This document shows, one piece after another, positions 26,333 to 37,498 of a DNA stretch of 64,000 nucleotides. Position 1 is the first letter of the stretch, and every line of letters begins with the position of its first letter. Location: positions 16,167,501 to 16,231,500 of the forward strand of contig NC_083379.1 in the NCBI RefSeq assembly GCF_031755915.1. The letters run 5' to 3'. This stretch comes from Ziziphus jujuba. Its lineage: Eukaryota > Streptophyta > Magnoliopsida > Rosales > Rhamnaceae. A program made the translations under genes and the position numbers. The notes under the pieces were generated by a model. That model was not told where the DNA came from. It did not search any database and saw only the letters and a program-made list of their open reading frames with translations.

Positions 26333-27125
26333 TTGTTTTTGTTTTTCTTTTTTTTTTTTTCTGGATCGGAATTGTTTCAGATTGAGATTTGTCTGCGATT
26401 TGCTACTAAATCACATTTTTTGCTGCTTTTTTTTTTTTTTTTTTTTGTATTGGTTCTCTCACTTTCAGCGATTCCCAGACTGAGAGAAACAGATAACGGA
26501 AAGTGCTTTGTTTGAATTTGAAATGGAGAAGAAAGAGAGAGAGGCGCGCAAAAATGGCCATCATATGATTCCCACGTGCGACAACCCTTGAACAGATTCA
26601 CACTTGTTTACTTGGGTGGGTGTATACAGTCCTTACCATCCAGAACCTCCGATGGGTCCACCCGCATTGAATAGTGACCCATATGATTGTTAAGTTATAA
26701 ATGGGCCTTAAAAAGCTTTAAAAACAAAAAAACAAAAGCCCACATAAGTTTGTTTTATTATGGTTGAATGCGTAGGCAAAAGATGATTGGTCAGTGAAAA
26801 CCACGCGCTCTATGATTCGTGAGGTCTAGTCACGCACGCCTCTCTCTCTTTTCTCCTTTTCGCAGGCGAAAGAGGCCTGAGAGGCACAAGTCCGTAGTTG
26901 TCCCTGTCTCCTCCGGAGCTCCTTCCACTCACCTTCGGCCATCTCTTTCTTTTGGAATTCTCTACCGCAAAATTGTAACCCCAAAAGATCTCAAAACGAA
27001 AAAAGACCTTTTTAATTTTTTCAACAATTTGCTTCGATTCTCTGATAAGATTTGTTAATTCGGATTTTGGAAAATTGAAGTGGAAACAAATTTGTTAATC
27101 AGAAAATTAAAGGGGATATTTTGGA
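26333..27125. promoter_or_regulatory. Divergent promoter region between ASPM-like and Derlin genes
   Basis: The two start codons face away from each other across 793 bases, so both promoters must lie here. Visible motifs: CACGTG at 26573-26578; AACGG, the core of the mitosis-specific activator element, at about 26495-26499 in the ASPM leader; GGCCCATTTA on the minus strand at 26697-26706 (up1-type); and an ATTGG/CCACG pair at 26786-26805. Two T-runs (26349-26360, 26429-26446) lie in the ASPM leader. Function of each motif is inferred. Confidence 0.6.
26786..26805 (+). promoter_or_regulatory. ERSE-like element upstream of Derlin
   Basis: ATTGG, ten bases, CCACG. The plant and animal ER-stress response element is CCAAT-N9/10-(C)CACG, bound by NF-Y with bZIP28/ATF6-type factors. 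Here the CCAAT half is inverted relative to CCACG, so it is only ERSE-like. It lies 320 bases before the Derlin ATG, and Derlins are known ER-stress-induced genes. Confidence 0.4.
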
Positions 27126-29909
27126 ATGGCTCAAGCAGTGGAAGAATGGTACAAGCAGATGCCTATTATTACCCGCTCCTATCTCACAGCTGCAATTGTC
27201 ACCACCATTGGTTGCTCTCTCGATGTATGTCTGCTTCTCTTCCTTTTCCTTCTTGGATTTTTTTTTTTTTTTTTTTTTGGGGAGTTATGCTGTTTTGTTC
27301 TCTTGGTTGAAGGGTTAAAAGGGTTTTTGTTTTTTTGTCCTAATAAATGGTTTTGTTTTTTATTTTATTTTTTTTTCTAAACGAAATGGGTTTGTTTGGT
27401 TTTGTTTGATGTCGGTTGGGTCTTTATTGATTTTGGGAATTCGATGATTCTTCGTTTTATTTTATTTGGGCTTCCAGTTGTTTAATTGAGTCGGTGATTG
27501 AAAAAATATATTATACTACATGTTGATAGTGATCTAGTTGTCATTATTAGCCCTAATTTTATCATGGAACTTAATTCTGGGAAATGGATTGGTATTATTG
27601 GCAGATTTTTATAGTCTTTGTTTTTATTTTTGGATTATTTGGTCTCCATTTGGCTGGATCTTTAGCCAGAGTGCTAACTCTTCTCCTTCTCAAAATTTAT
27701 TTTATTAGTACTAGGGATGTGTTAGAACTTTGTAATGTTAGACAACTGTTTCCTAGGTCTTTCCTGATGTTGTTCTTATTGGTATTAAAATTTTGCAGAT
27801 AATCTCACCTTATAATCTTTACTTGAACCCTAAACTCGTGATCAAGCAGTATGAGTTCTGGCGCCTCATTACCAACTTCCTGTACTTCCGGAAAATGGGT
27901 AAGTTTTAATATTCGATACAAAAAGGGTTCTTCTTAATTACGTATTATCACCCTTCAGTTAAGTTAGCTGTTTCTTTTTGTTGCATATGGAGGAATACTA
28001 TAGAAAGTTTTTTCTATCACACTTGATATCTATGTCATGAGTTCGTCTAAATTTATCTGTATGGTTTTTCTTTTTCTTTCTTTTCTACCATTTTTTTTCC
28101 CCTTGTTAAAAGTAAAAATTGAATTTTAGATGTCTGCAAAAGAGGCCTTTAATCATAATTTCTGGTGGAATATTAGAGTTAAAGCTTCATGATTGCTACT
28201 TTTAGGTTCATAAATCTGACACCTTACTGGTAGAGCCTTTCATGCCGTGCAATGCTATTGGTGGCATTGTTCTATAGGGACTATTTCGGTCTCATTGGGT
28301 TTAGTTTTAATGGATTGGGAATTGTTGTTTTCATTGGCTTTGAAGAATCTATTTCACCATTTAGCTTGTTTATATTCTGCCTCAGTTTCAACATCATTCA
28401 CACTATGCACTCCTCAGTCTTTGCTGTCCAACCACTATGAACTCTCCCCTTCCCCCTTACCAACCCCCACTCAACAGAAAAAGAAAACCGGTGTAATTAC
28501 TAATTATGGGTCAATGACTTTCTTGATCATATATTGATGATTATTTTGATTCGCATCTTATTTATGTTGACAGATTGCCAATTATTGTCATATCTAACCT
28601 GGTTATAATATGTGTTCACCAGACTTGGATTTTATGTTCCACATGTTTTTTCTTGCTCGGTACTGCAAGCTTCTTGAAGAGAACTCCTTCAGGGGAAGGA
28701 CTGCTGATTTCTTTTACATGTTGTTGTTTGGTGCCACTGTATTAACCGGGATTGTTCTTATTGGGGGGATGATACCTTATTTGTCAGAGTCTTTCGCTAA
28801 AATCATTTTCCTCAGCAATTCGCTAACATTCATGATGGTTAGTTGTGTGCTGTTGTTTGAATATCAAAGACATTTCTTGCCGAGGGTTGGTATGTAATTA
28901 CTTTGCCTAAAATGTTGTTACTTTACCAATTTTACAGGTTTATGTGTGGAGCAAGCAAAATCCTTTCATTCATATGAGTTTCCTGGGCCTCTTTACTTTT
29001 ACAGCAGCTTACCTGCCATGGGTCAGTGACTTCAAATTCTTCTTGTTTCATGTTGTCGGACTAGTATTACAATTCAAGATTTCAGTAATTAGCATTCATT
29101 CTAATTAATTTCCACTTTTAACTTGTTCTTTAAAAGAGATTAATTTGAGATTTATGGAATTTTGATATAAAAAGAAAATTTGATATTGTAGTTGTCTCTT
29201 GCAACTTTATGGTATGCATATAAATTCTCTTCCATTTTCGTTCCTGCAGGTTCTGTTGGGTTTCTCTGTTCTTGTTGGGGCTAGTGCTTGGGTGGATTTA
29301 TTGGTGAGTCATCTTCTTTATGATTTGCACACTGTTGAGATGTGAAATTACCATCTTGCCATATTTGGCCCCTTCCAAAATACCATTGCAAATGAAGATG
29401 GTGATTCATTTTGCTGCAATTTTTTGCAATACAAGAAGCATGGCAGATTGGTTTCCTTGCATAGCATACAATTACCTTGCATAAATCTGTCTTGTCCCTG
29501 GCAATACTGCCAAGCAGACAAGCCTGTAATTCCCATCCAGAAGTTATAGTGGAATTAGTTGCGCCATTTGGAATAATGCCTGGCTGGTCACTACAAACTA
29601 TCCCTCGATCCATTTTTTGTTTCTATTAGACCTTAGTTATTATAGAGTTTGTTAGCTGATTACTCTCTTTCTTCTTCTCTGTGTCATTTTTAATGACATT
29701 TCGGTTCCGAATCTGTGTCTATTCAGGGAATGATTGCTGGTCATGCATACTACTTTCTTGAAGATGTTTATCCAAAAATGACTGGCCGTCGGCCTCTAAG
29801 GACCCCATCCTTTATTAGAGCACTGTTTGCAGACGAACCTGTTGTAGTGGCACGGCCGGCCAATGTGAGATTTGCACCCCCACCAGATGAGGAAGTTCAT
29901 CAAGATTAA
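27126..29909 (+). CDS. DER2: Derlin-2 type ER-associated degradation protein
   Basis: Six exons: 27126-27224, 27799-27898, 28623-28837, 28938-29021, 29250-29303 and 29727-29909. They encode 244 residues, the typical length of plant DER2.1/DER2.2. The start MAQAVEEWYKQMP is the conserved Derlin N-terminus. The WR motif is at residues 54-55 (YEFWRLITNF) and the GxxxG motif at 185-189 (GMIAG). Several hydrophobic segments fill residues about 20-200. The hydrophilic tail ends FAPPPDEEVHQD. Derlins are rhomboid pseudoproteases of the ER membrane. They help extract misfolded proteins with CDC48 for proteasomal degradation. No rhomboid Ser-His dyad is expected or seen. Intron 5 (29304-29726) has unusually gene-like composition and a cysteine-rich antisense frame. 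Confidence 0.95.
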
Positions 29910-31089
29910 TAACTTTGGGGAATAATACTAAGTTGATGTGGCCTAGCTAGCGCTGGAGTAGCATGACCGCAAGGGATCATTGGTCTTGTAATATATGGAA
30001 GTCTAGTCCGATTTGCTAATTTCTTTTTGTGCATTCTTTATAACTTAAAAGTTCATCAAATGCAATCAAAGGTTTGTTTCTTTATTCTTCGGAAATGGAC
30101 TGCTAGAGGAGGCTTAGAAAAGAGATCGAAATTATAGTAATATTATATATATATATATATAGATATAATATTTTTTCTTTGGATAGGAAAAGGATATCTT
30201 ATGGAGAAGCATAGAAATTAAAAACTTCTATATCTCGGCCCATCTCTTCCTTGAATAATATACGATATTTTTGTTTTTGATATCAACAAAATATTCTGTA
30301 AAAATTATGAATATGATATGGCTCTTTGTTCTTCTGCTTCTCTATGGCAGTAATCATTCTTCCTTTAAACATGTTTTTCTCGGGTATCATATTTCTATCG
30401 TCACTTCCTGTGTTAAAGACTTTTTGAGTGGTTGAAACTTTGAGAAAGAGGGAAAAGGAGATAAATGGTTAACAAATAAATAAAAAAGCAAACATGAAAT
30501 GTACAAGTTTTACACGTAACCAAAACCCCCCATGCATTAAATTGAAGAAAGGCAAGCAAACGTCACACGGGGCTAAAAGGAATTAAGCAACTGTGAAAAA
30601 GAGAGAAAAGTACATTTAACTTTGTCAACCTTCAAAATAAGCAGCCTAAAATGAATTTCTATATTATAATGTTATATCGTGTATTAATTTGTGTTTAGCA
30701 AGGGCCACAGATAGATAAATAAACAACCTTTCCAGCACACCATGATGTGATAATCCCTACAGAGAGAAACAATGCCTACATAAAAGTTACAGGAAAAATT
30801 TCCTTGTGCCCACATATTGAACAAATAAACCGCTTACGTCAAATAGCGCACTACAAAATTAATTCAAGCTACCTTCCCTTCGCAAGCTGCTGCTGCAGAC
30901 AGCTGGGTAATGTACATCTCAAAATAAACAAATTTGCTTGTCCGGCCATGCCAGAATACTACATCTGGATTGCTTGTCCGGCCATGCTTTCTCTTGTTCA
31001 AATTTCAATAGCATCCAACTTCCGGACCATAAGAACAAACAAACGATATTGGGGGCAAAAATAACGCTTTAGAACAAAGACTGCCAGGG
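29910..31089. other. Convergent intergenic region, Derlin to TOM1-type gene
   Basis: This contains both 3' flanks. A TA microsatellite lies at about 30144-30163. An 18-base direct repeat (TTGCTTGTCCGGCCATGC) occurs at 30934-30951 and 30970-30987, probably in the 3' UTR of the TOM1-type gene. No further gene is supported. Confidence 0.6.
30934..30987. repeat. 18-bp direct repeat in the TOM1-type 3' flank
   Basis: Two identical 18-base copies 36 bases apart, GC-richer than the surroundings. Confidence 0.9.
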
Positions 31090-34000
31090 CTAACGTATTG
31101 GGTGGTATTGGGCTGATATTCTTCTGGGAGGCAATTTCCGCAAGATGTAAAGGACAAGAGCTGAAGGAAGGATCTCAACCAGCTGTCATTTGAGCAATAT
31201 TTCAAAATTCGACGGTGCAGACAGGTTATAAAAGCCAAAACTAATAATAATAATAATAAGTTAAAGTCACAAGAAGGAGAAACAAAATGTTAATGAAAAG
31301 AACAAGCCTCGTAGAATACCATGTAGTAGATCATATTCAGAATAGGATGGTCCAAAACATCAAGTGATGCATCTGAATCAAAAGCAGATAGCACAACCTG
31401 CATTTGTAAGTTGTAACACAAGTTAAGAAATCTACAGCCATCCGATGTATGCTCTAATGACCGTTGTTTTACCAGTTTGGGAAAAAGGTCAAGTTCAGGG
31501 AGGTCATAGCATAAAGAATACCATGTACATAACAGAAACAAAAATAATTTTTTTCAACTTTATAATGCTAAAAATTATCTCTTTTACGAGTAGCACAGAG
31601 AATATTATAATTTATGTCTTACCACAAAGCATCTGATGAGAAAGCAGGTGAAACATATGGCTGTAACAGATCCAACCTGCAACATAAACCATAAGATAGT
31701 CAACAGAATTACTTTACCCCAAATGACTTCCTTTGTTGTTCCACTTTTTATTTGAGGGAAGGAAGCACAGTAGCATTTGCAAACTTTCTTTTCAATCAGA
31801 AACTCAATGGTTATTATATATTCCAAGAAATTGATATGCATTAAAATTTTAATTTAGAACAGAGTTGCTTAGTAAGGATTAAAATAAATTGTTTGCATGA
31901 AGAAATATCAACCACAAATCTATTCATAATTCAATTTGAAAAACATTGGTGTTTGAATGCTTTCACTACAAGTACATCACTGGATATCATGATAAGTAAA
32001 AGGAAATAACAAGCCCTAAACTAAATACCAACTCGCAGCTTATCCAACGCCGAACACAGACTCATGTTGGCGGGTCAATTAAGAGGACAACCCATTCACC
32101 TCAAAAGAAAAAATATCGCCTCTCAACACATCATACTAATATGCCTTTCTGGGCTAGTGTTACTGATTTCTATAAGTCAAATTTTTTGCAATATTTTTCA
32201 GATTCCAGTGTTACATTGCAGTCATACTGATTGATTTAAGTTACCTTTGTAATTTAATAAAGCAGAAACTAGAGTCTAGCATGATTACACATTATAGCAG
32301 TGTGCAATTTATGGCTCACAAAAATCCCACATTAGAGTGGATGGGGAAGATGAAGGTTTAAATGGGATGGATTCACCCCACCTAATAACTAAGCTTTTAG
32401 GTTGGGCTCCCATCCCATGGCACAGAGCCATAACAATTGAAAACAACAGATTTTACAAGCGTCAAAAACTTATGCAATTAGATTGTCACATCCAATGATT
32501 AGCAACTTATAGTATGATTATCAAAGAAATTGCTATCAAAGTTGATTTCTAGAGCATAATTTAATTCAATATAAAAGACAAAGAAAAATAAAATAAAATA
32601 ATCCATTTCCTGACAAGTCCCTCAGTGGAATATTGTACAACACAGACAGATTATATGGTAGTAACGCCATGGTTAGGATAGTCTTATATAGTTTGCAACA
32701 ACCAATTAAGCAATTAGATTTAAGTGATCTGACAACAAACTGTGAAGAGAAGGCACAAACCTCATGAAGTTTCTTCCTTCTCCCTTTAGATTCAATGGGG
32801 AAGCGTCTCAGCATGAAAAATAATCTGAAGGAATTTTAGCCAATAATTCACAAGGAGAAATGTAAAACACACAAAGAGAAAGGTACCAGTCAGTAACAGC
32901 TGATGCTCTAAATACATTGACTATCAAACATGATTGAGAACACTCACCTTCCCCCATACAGCAAGAAACCTAATGCAGCTATAAATGACACCGCTGGAAG
33001 ATAAAAAGTATAACAATGAGCATGCATGACCAAAAAAAAAAAAAAAAGAGCATCATTGATAGATATAAATTTTATACAAAGAAAAAGGCAATATAATGTC
33101 TCAATATCAAGAAATGGACTTTCTAAAACATATAGCATGAATAAATAGAAGGGCAAACCTGCAATAAATATCTTTCCAATGAATTCCACAACACTGTTGT
33201 CATCTATCCAGAGGTATATCCAGATGCAAACCTGATGAAAACACTATTCAACAATCTACACATAGCCATAGAGTAAAGTAATGTTCTAAGAAAACCAAGA
33301 GAGACATGGCTATTAACGCCACCGAACTTGGTCTACACTATGTAGAACTTGGTTGATGAAATAAATTCCACTAGAGATCCCAAATAAACCAAATGAGTAA
33401 TAACAGCACGTATCACATAGAAATCAAGTATATACGAGAACATATGAGATTAAGCACACCTGTATAAAATACACTGCACCATTAACCGAAATATAACATA
33501 TCCTGAGCTTATCTGTTGGCAAGCTTCTCGCCTGCTCAAAAGAGTAAGAAAAAGTACAGAATTTCAAATTGCGGTCAAAGTCAGGGCTTTTATTTTTTAT
33601 AATTAAAAAAAAACAAACCTTAAACATGCAAAGAATTGAACAATATGAACTTGCCTGGTGATATATTTCTGCCCAAAAAAGGACAAGAAGTGTGTATGTA
33701 GAGAAGAACAATAATCCAGGAAGATCCAATAACACCAATATTAGGACCTGATTCAAGATGTGAATAACACATCTTAGAATACAAACCTTATAAGCCATAG
33801 AATTCGGAAAAGGTAAATTGTTATTTGATTCCCAATTCTAATGGTGATCCACTAAGATCTAAGATCACATCAGAAAAATTTACTACCAAGAAAAATTGAC
33901 TAACATATAGCAGTTGGTTGGTCAGAGCACCTGTACAACAAATCACTCCATCACAGTCAACCATAATACTTATAAGCGAAGTACAAAAAAAAAATATATA

Positions 34001-35890
34001 CATATATATATATATAAAATGATAATAAATGGTATACATAAGAAATCATAAAACATGCAATTGGCACAGAGGTGTATTTTAAATTATCTAAAGAATTTTG
34101 TTGTGGACGATCAATTTCAATGTTAATATCAATTTTTTTCTTTAGTGCCCAATTAAACATATGTTACTGGAAGGAAAAGAGAATGACGGACCACAATACA
34201 AGGAACACTCAGGCATTTAAAATCAGTTGTTTCTACCAAATCAAAAGAATATAAAATAAATAAGCAAACCCTATTATTTAGTCATTTAAAACAATTATTC
34301 TTCTCATCCGGTAAAAATTTACAGGCAATAACTGACGACAAACGTGGGATGTAAAAGAAAAGGTATAATTTGGACAAACAGAGAGAAGATGGTGCAATAA
34401 GAGTTGGAATTTTGTTCTCCATCAGGAACTAAACATCAGCAATATCGAACATTATTGGAAACCAGCTTGCCTAAACTTAGAAACTAATTAAAAATAAATT
34501 AAAGCAGTTACATACTGCTCTAGAAGAGAAAATAATCTCATTTCTAATATGGTAGAATAGTTGTGCTCCAACGCATGTCATTCAGAATATTAAAAAGCTT
34601 TTGCAAAAACTGATTTTATTAGAGAAGGATTTCCCCACTTTAAATATTTTTTTTTTCCCACCATGATGTGGAAATTTTGTCCGTAATTATGCATGACATC
34701 ATAACAACACTCCAAAGAAGAAAAATGACATACTTCGGTTCCACATCTATTAAATTTTACAGCATTTTTTGGGAAGCAGCCAAAATATAAAATTTAGAGC
34801 TTTTTTGGAAATAATGAACATAAACCTAGTAAGGATGGCTTTAGAGGTATCTAAAGACATTGAAACTGCAGAAGTTCACCTTCTATATAATTCCGTAAAA
34901 CTTTAATGAAAAGGAAGCGATGGTGACAAGCACCACGTTCGGTGTTATCTTTATCTTTTCACCTCATCCACAGAAGAAAAAAAAGATATATATTTATATG
35001 GAAAATGGAGTGGATGAGAAAAAAGGATGCAATAGAAACTTCAGCATACTAACCTTTGGATGCAAAATAAAAACTTGCTTGTGAAATCCAAAAACAATTG
35101 CACGTACTGCAAAAAAAATAAATAGACTAATAATCAATGAATTACATAACATCTAAATGACATAGTAATAATCAAAAAAACTCTAAATTTCAGTAAGCCT
35201 CAGAATATCACCTCCATTAACAATAAAATTCATAAGATGAAAAACCTTCTGCGTAGTCCAACCATATTCTGGTACTCTCAGTTCAATCCTAATCAATTGA
35301 ATCTGCAGATCACCAAGCACTGCTGATAAATCTTTTTTATATTTTTTTTCTTTTCTAGCCAATCATACAAAACTTAAATAACTTGGGGACAAAATCAGCA
35401 ATAGTTAATCTGGTCTACATCATCAGCACAAGTCTTAAAAATTCAAAAAGTGTTGCGATGGTTTCTACATCTAACTCCTCATCTTCTAGCCTGTTACAAT
35501 GTAGAATATGATATAAAAAACACCCATGACATTTTTTTTTCCAATTCTTGAACACCAAAATGGAAAGCTACATAGAAAACGACAATTAGTTCCAAAACCC
35601 CAATAATTTCCACAATCCCGATCCCAAAACAATAATCGAATGCGTACAAATCCTATACTAACTAGTAATTAACCAAACAAAGCATGAAAGTGAAAATTAT
35701 ATATGTATGTATATATATATATAGCGGTAAAGGGAAGGACCAGAGCAACGGAGGAAACTAGGGCATAAGCAGCGCAGAGAGTGTAGAAGATGCCGTCTTG
35801 CCAAGAGGTGGAGTCGTTGACCTCGTCCCACCAATTGGAAACTAGAGCTACGACCTCCATAGGAGCCAAGCTCAGTGGCATTCTCGTCAT
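31090..35890 (-). CDS. TOM1: TOM1/TOM3-type seven-transmembrane tonoplast protein
   Basis: Eleven exons on the minus strand: 35890-35741, 35302-35212, 35106-35054, 33747-33655, 33531-33460, 33231-33159, 32993-32948, 32824-32761, 31676-31623, 31397-31320, 31182-31090. They total 867 nt and 288 residues. Family landmarks are WWDEVN near residue 20, [23 protein letters not shown], the RSLPTDKLR loop, and [18 protein letters not shown] before the last helices. Multiple hydrophobic segments fit the seven-helix fold. TOM1 proteins sit in the vacuolar membrane. They were named because Arabidopsis TOM1 is a host factor needed for tobamovirus multiplication; the cellular role is poorly known. Intron 4 uses a GC donor (CACCAG|GCAAGT) and intron 1 a weak GTCCTT donor. 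Start: first in-frame ATG; a second Met at codon 4 is possible. Confidence 0.94.
32320..32430. mobile_element. Probable LTR-type retroelement remnant in a TOM1 intron
   Basis: Lies in intron 8 of the TOM1-type gene (31677-32760). It contains AAATCCCACATTAGAGTGG, then GGTTTAAATGGGATGGATTC, then CACCCCACCTAATAACTAAG and TTGGGCTC. This string of motifs resembles LTR fragments that recur in eudicot genomes. There are no ends, coding regions or target-site duplication. The class assignment is from memory of the motif and is not verified. Confidence 0.45.
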
Positions 35891-37302
35891 TTTTTGGGTG
35901 GTTCAGTTTCGTAGAGCTTCTTTTCCTCCCTGAAGCTCTGCCGAAATGAAAAAATGAAGGTCAAAAATCGGAGAAACCGTAAAACCTGACACCACCTTTT
36001 TTTATTATTATTTTTCTGGGGAAAACCCAGCTCACAATCAGATAGAAAGAGTGAGTGAGAGAGAGAGAGAGAGAAACAGAGAAAGACGAGGCTACCAGAC
36101 GGTCTAAGAGACAGAAAGGACAAAAAAAAAAAAGGACTGGGCTTCAGGAATTGGGCTTTTTCGTCTTTCTTCCCACATCCTTGGTCACTCTCACCTAAGC
36201 TTCTACGGGATTGACAGCCAGTGGTGCTGTGGTGGTTGTTGTGCTTGTGCCAGTGTTCTTTATTACCTACACTTGTTCGTTTTCTTCAATTTTTTAAGGT
36301 TTTTTTTTTTTTTTTTTTTTTTTGTTATTCATGATCTTATCCTCTGCTTTTATTTATTTATTTCTTTTTCTTTTCTTTTTTTTTTTTACCCCAATTATGC
36401 TTCCCATTTTATTTTTGCTATTATTCCGTATCTATTTTTGTCAAAAAAATTCTTAAGTTTTCTTATAATAAATTATTTTAAGCTTCATATTTCATAAAAG
36501 CGTATTTGATGTATAGAAATATTAGGTGAAGTGCTAAAAATCATTTTATATTCATGTAGAAAACAAGGGATTTGGCACCTAGAAAATTTTGATTTAATAA
36601 AACTAGAGAGATTGCTGTCACTTGAAAAATTTTATTCTTGTAAATATCATTCAATTTGTTACATCGTAATATCATCCATCATAAACTTATGACAGATGGG
36701 ATGATAAACAAAAGTAGTAGGGAATGCCAAGCTTTTTCATGATGTCAACCATCATGAACGCTTTATTATGATGTAAAATTTATTTGTTTTGCTAAATGAA
36801 AATATCGAAACTAGATTCCAAAGAAGCAAGTATATGCTCTGATTGGGGACCCATTACCTTGTAAGGTATTGACATATGGAGTGGGTTTTTTTTAATTAAT
36901 GGTAAAGAAAATTAATTACTTGAACAATGAGTCATAAAATGGTAAATAATAGCGAATTACAAAACAAAGAAATTCAAAAGATTGAATATGACAAAGACAT
37001 GTGAATTATCATATTTTATTGGGGGGTGGAAGGAAAGGAAAGCTACAAACAGCAAAACACTTGGTAAGCAGCAGGCGGGGAATTATTTTATGTTAAATAA
37101 TAAATAATTAATTGATTAGTTGCCTTTTGCCGCGTAGTTGATTAGGTATGCTGGGAGAGGGCGGCAAAAGAAACGTAACAAAGAGCGCCTAAATTTCGAT
37201 GATTACTACTTTGAATTTGAAAAAAAAAAAAAAAAAATTTAAAAAAAGGGTAAAACTGGAACCTAAAAGAAAATAAAATGAAAACTCGAAGGACGAAATG
37301 AT

Positions 37303-37498
37303 CACGTGGTGCAGGTGAAGGTGATGACCGATTCGCTGAGGTGGCGTTTTAAAGGAGATTCTGCTTTCGACTGTCACTTACCTTCAGTTGGGCCCCACGC
37401 CACTTTCCCGACACTATGGTGGCCGCTCACATTCTGCCACAAAGTTACTGCTCTTGCTCACACGAACGTGGCGGGAAATTTCTACTCGGATGACGTGG
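37303..37498. promoter_or_regulatory. Isolated cluster of promoter-type motifs
   Basis: Within 200 bases: CACGTG at 37303-37308, GGGCCCCAC (TCP class I-like) at 37390-37398, GCGGGAAA (E2F-type, TTTCCCGC on the other strand) at 37471-37478, and TGACGTGG at 37491-37498. The block is GC-richer than flanks. An 89-codon ORF (37306-37575) spans it but begins with GTG and shows no domain. No gene starts nearby on either strand. Confidence 0.4.
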
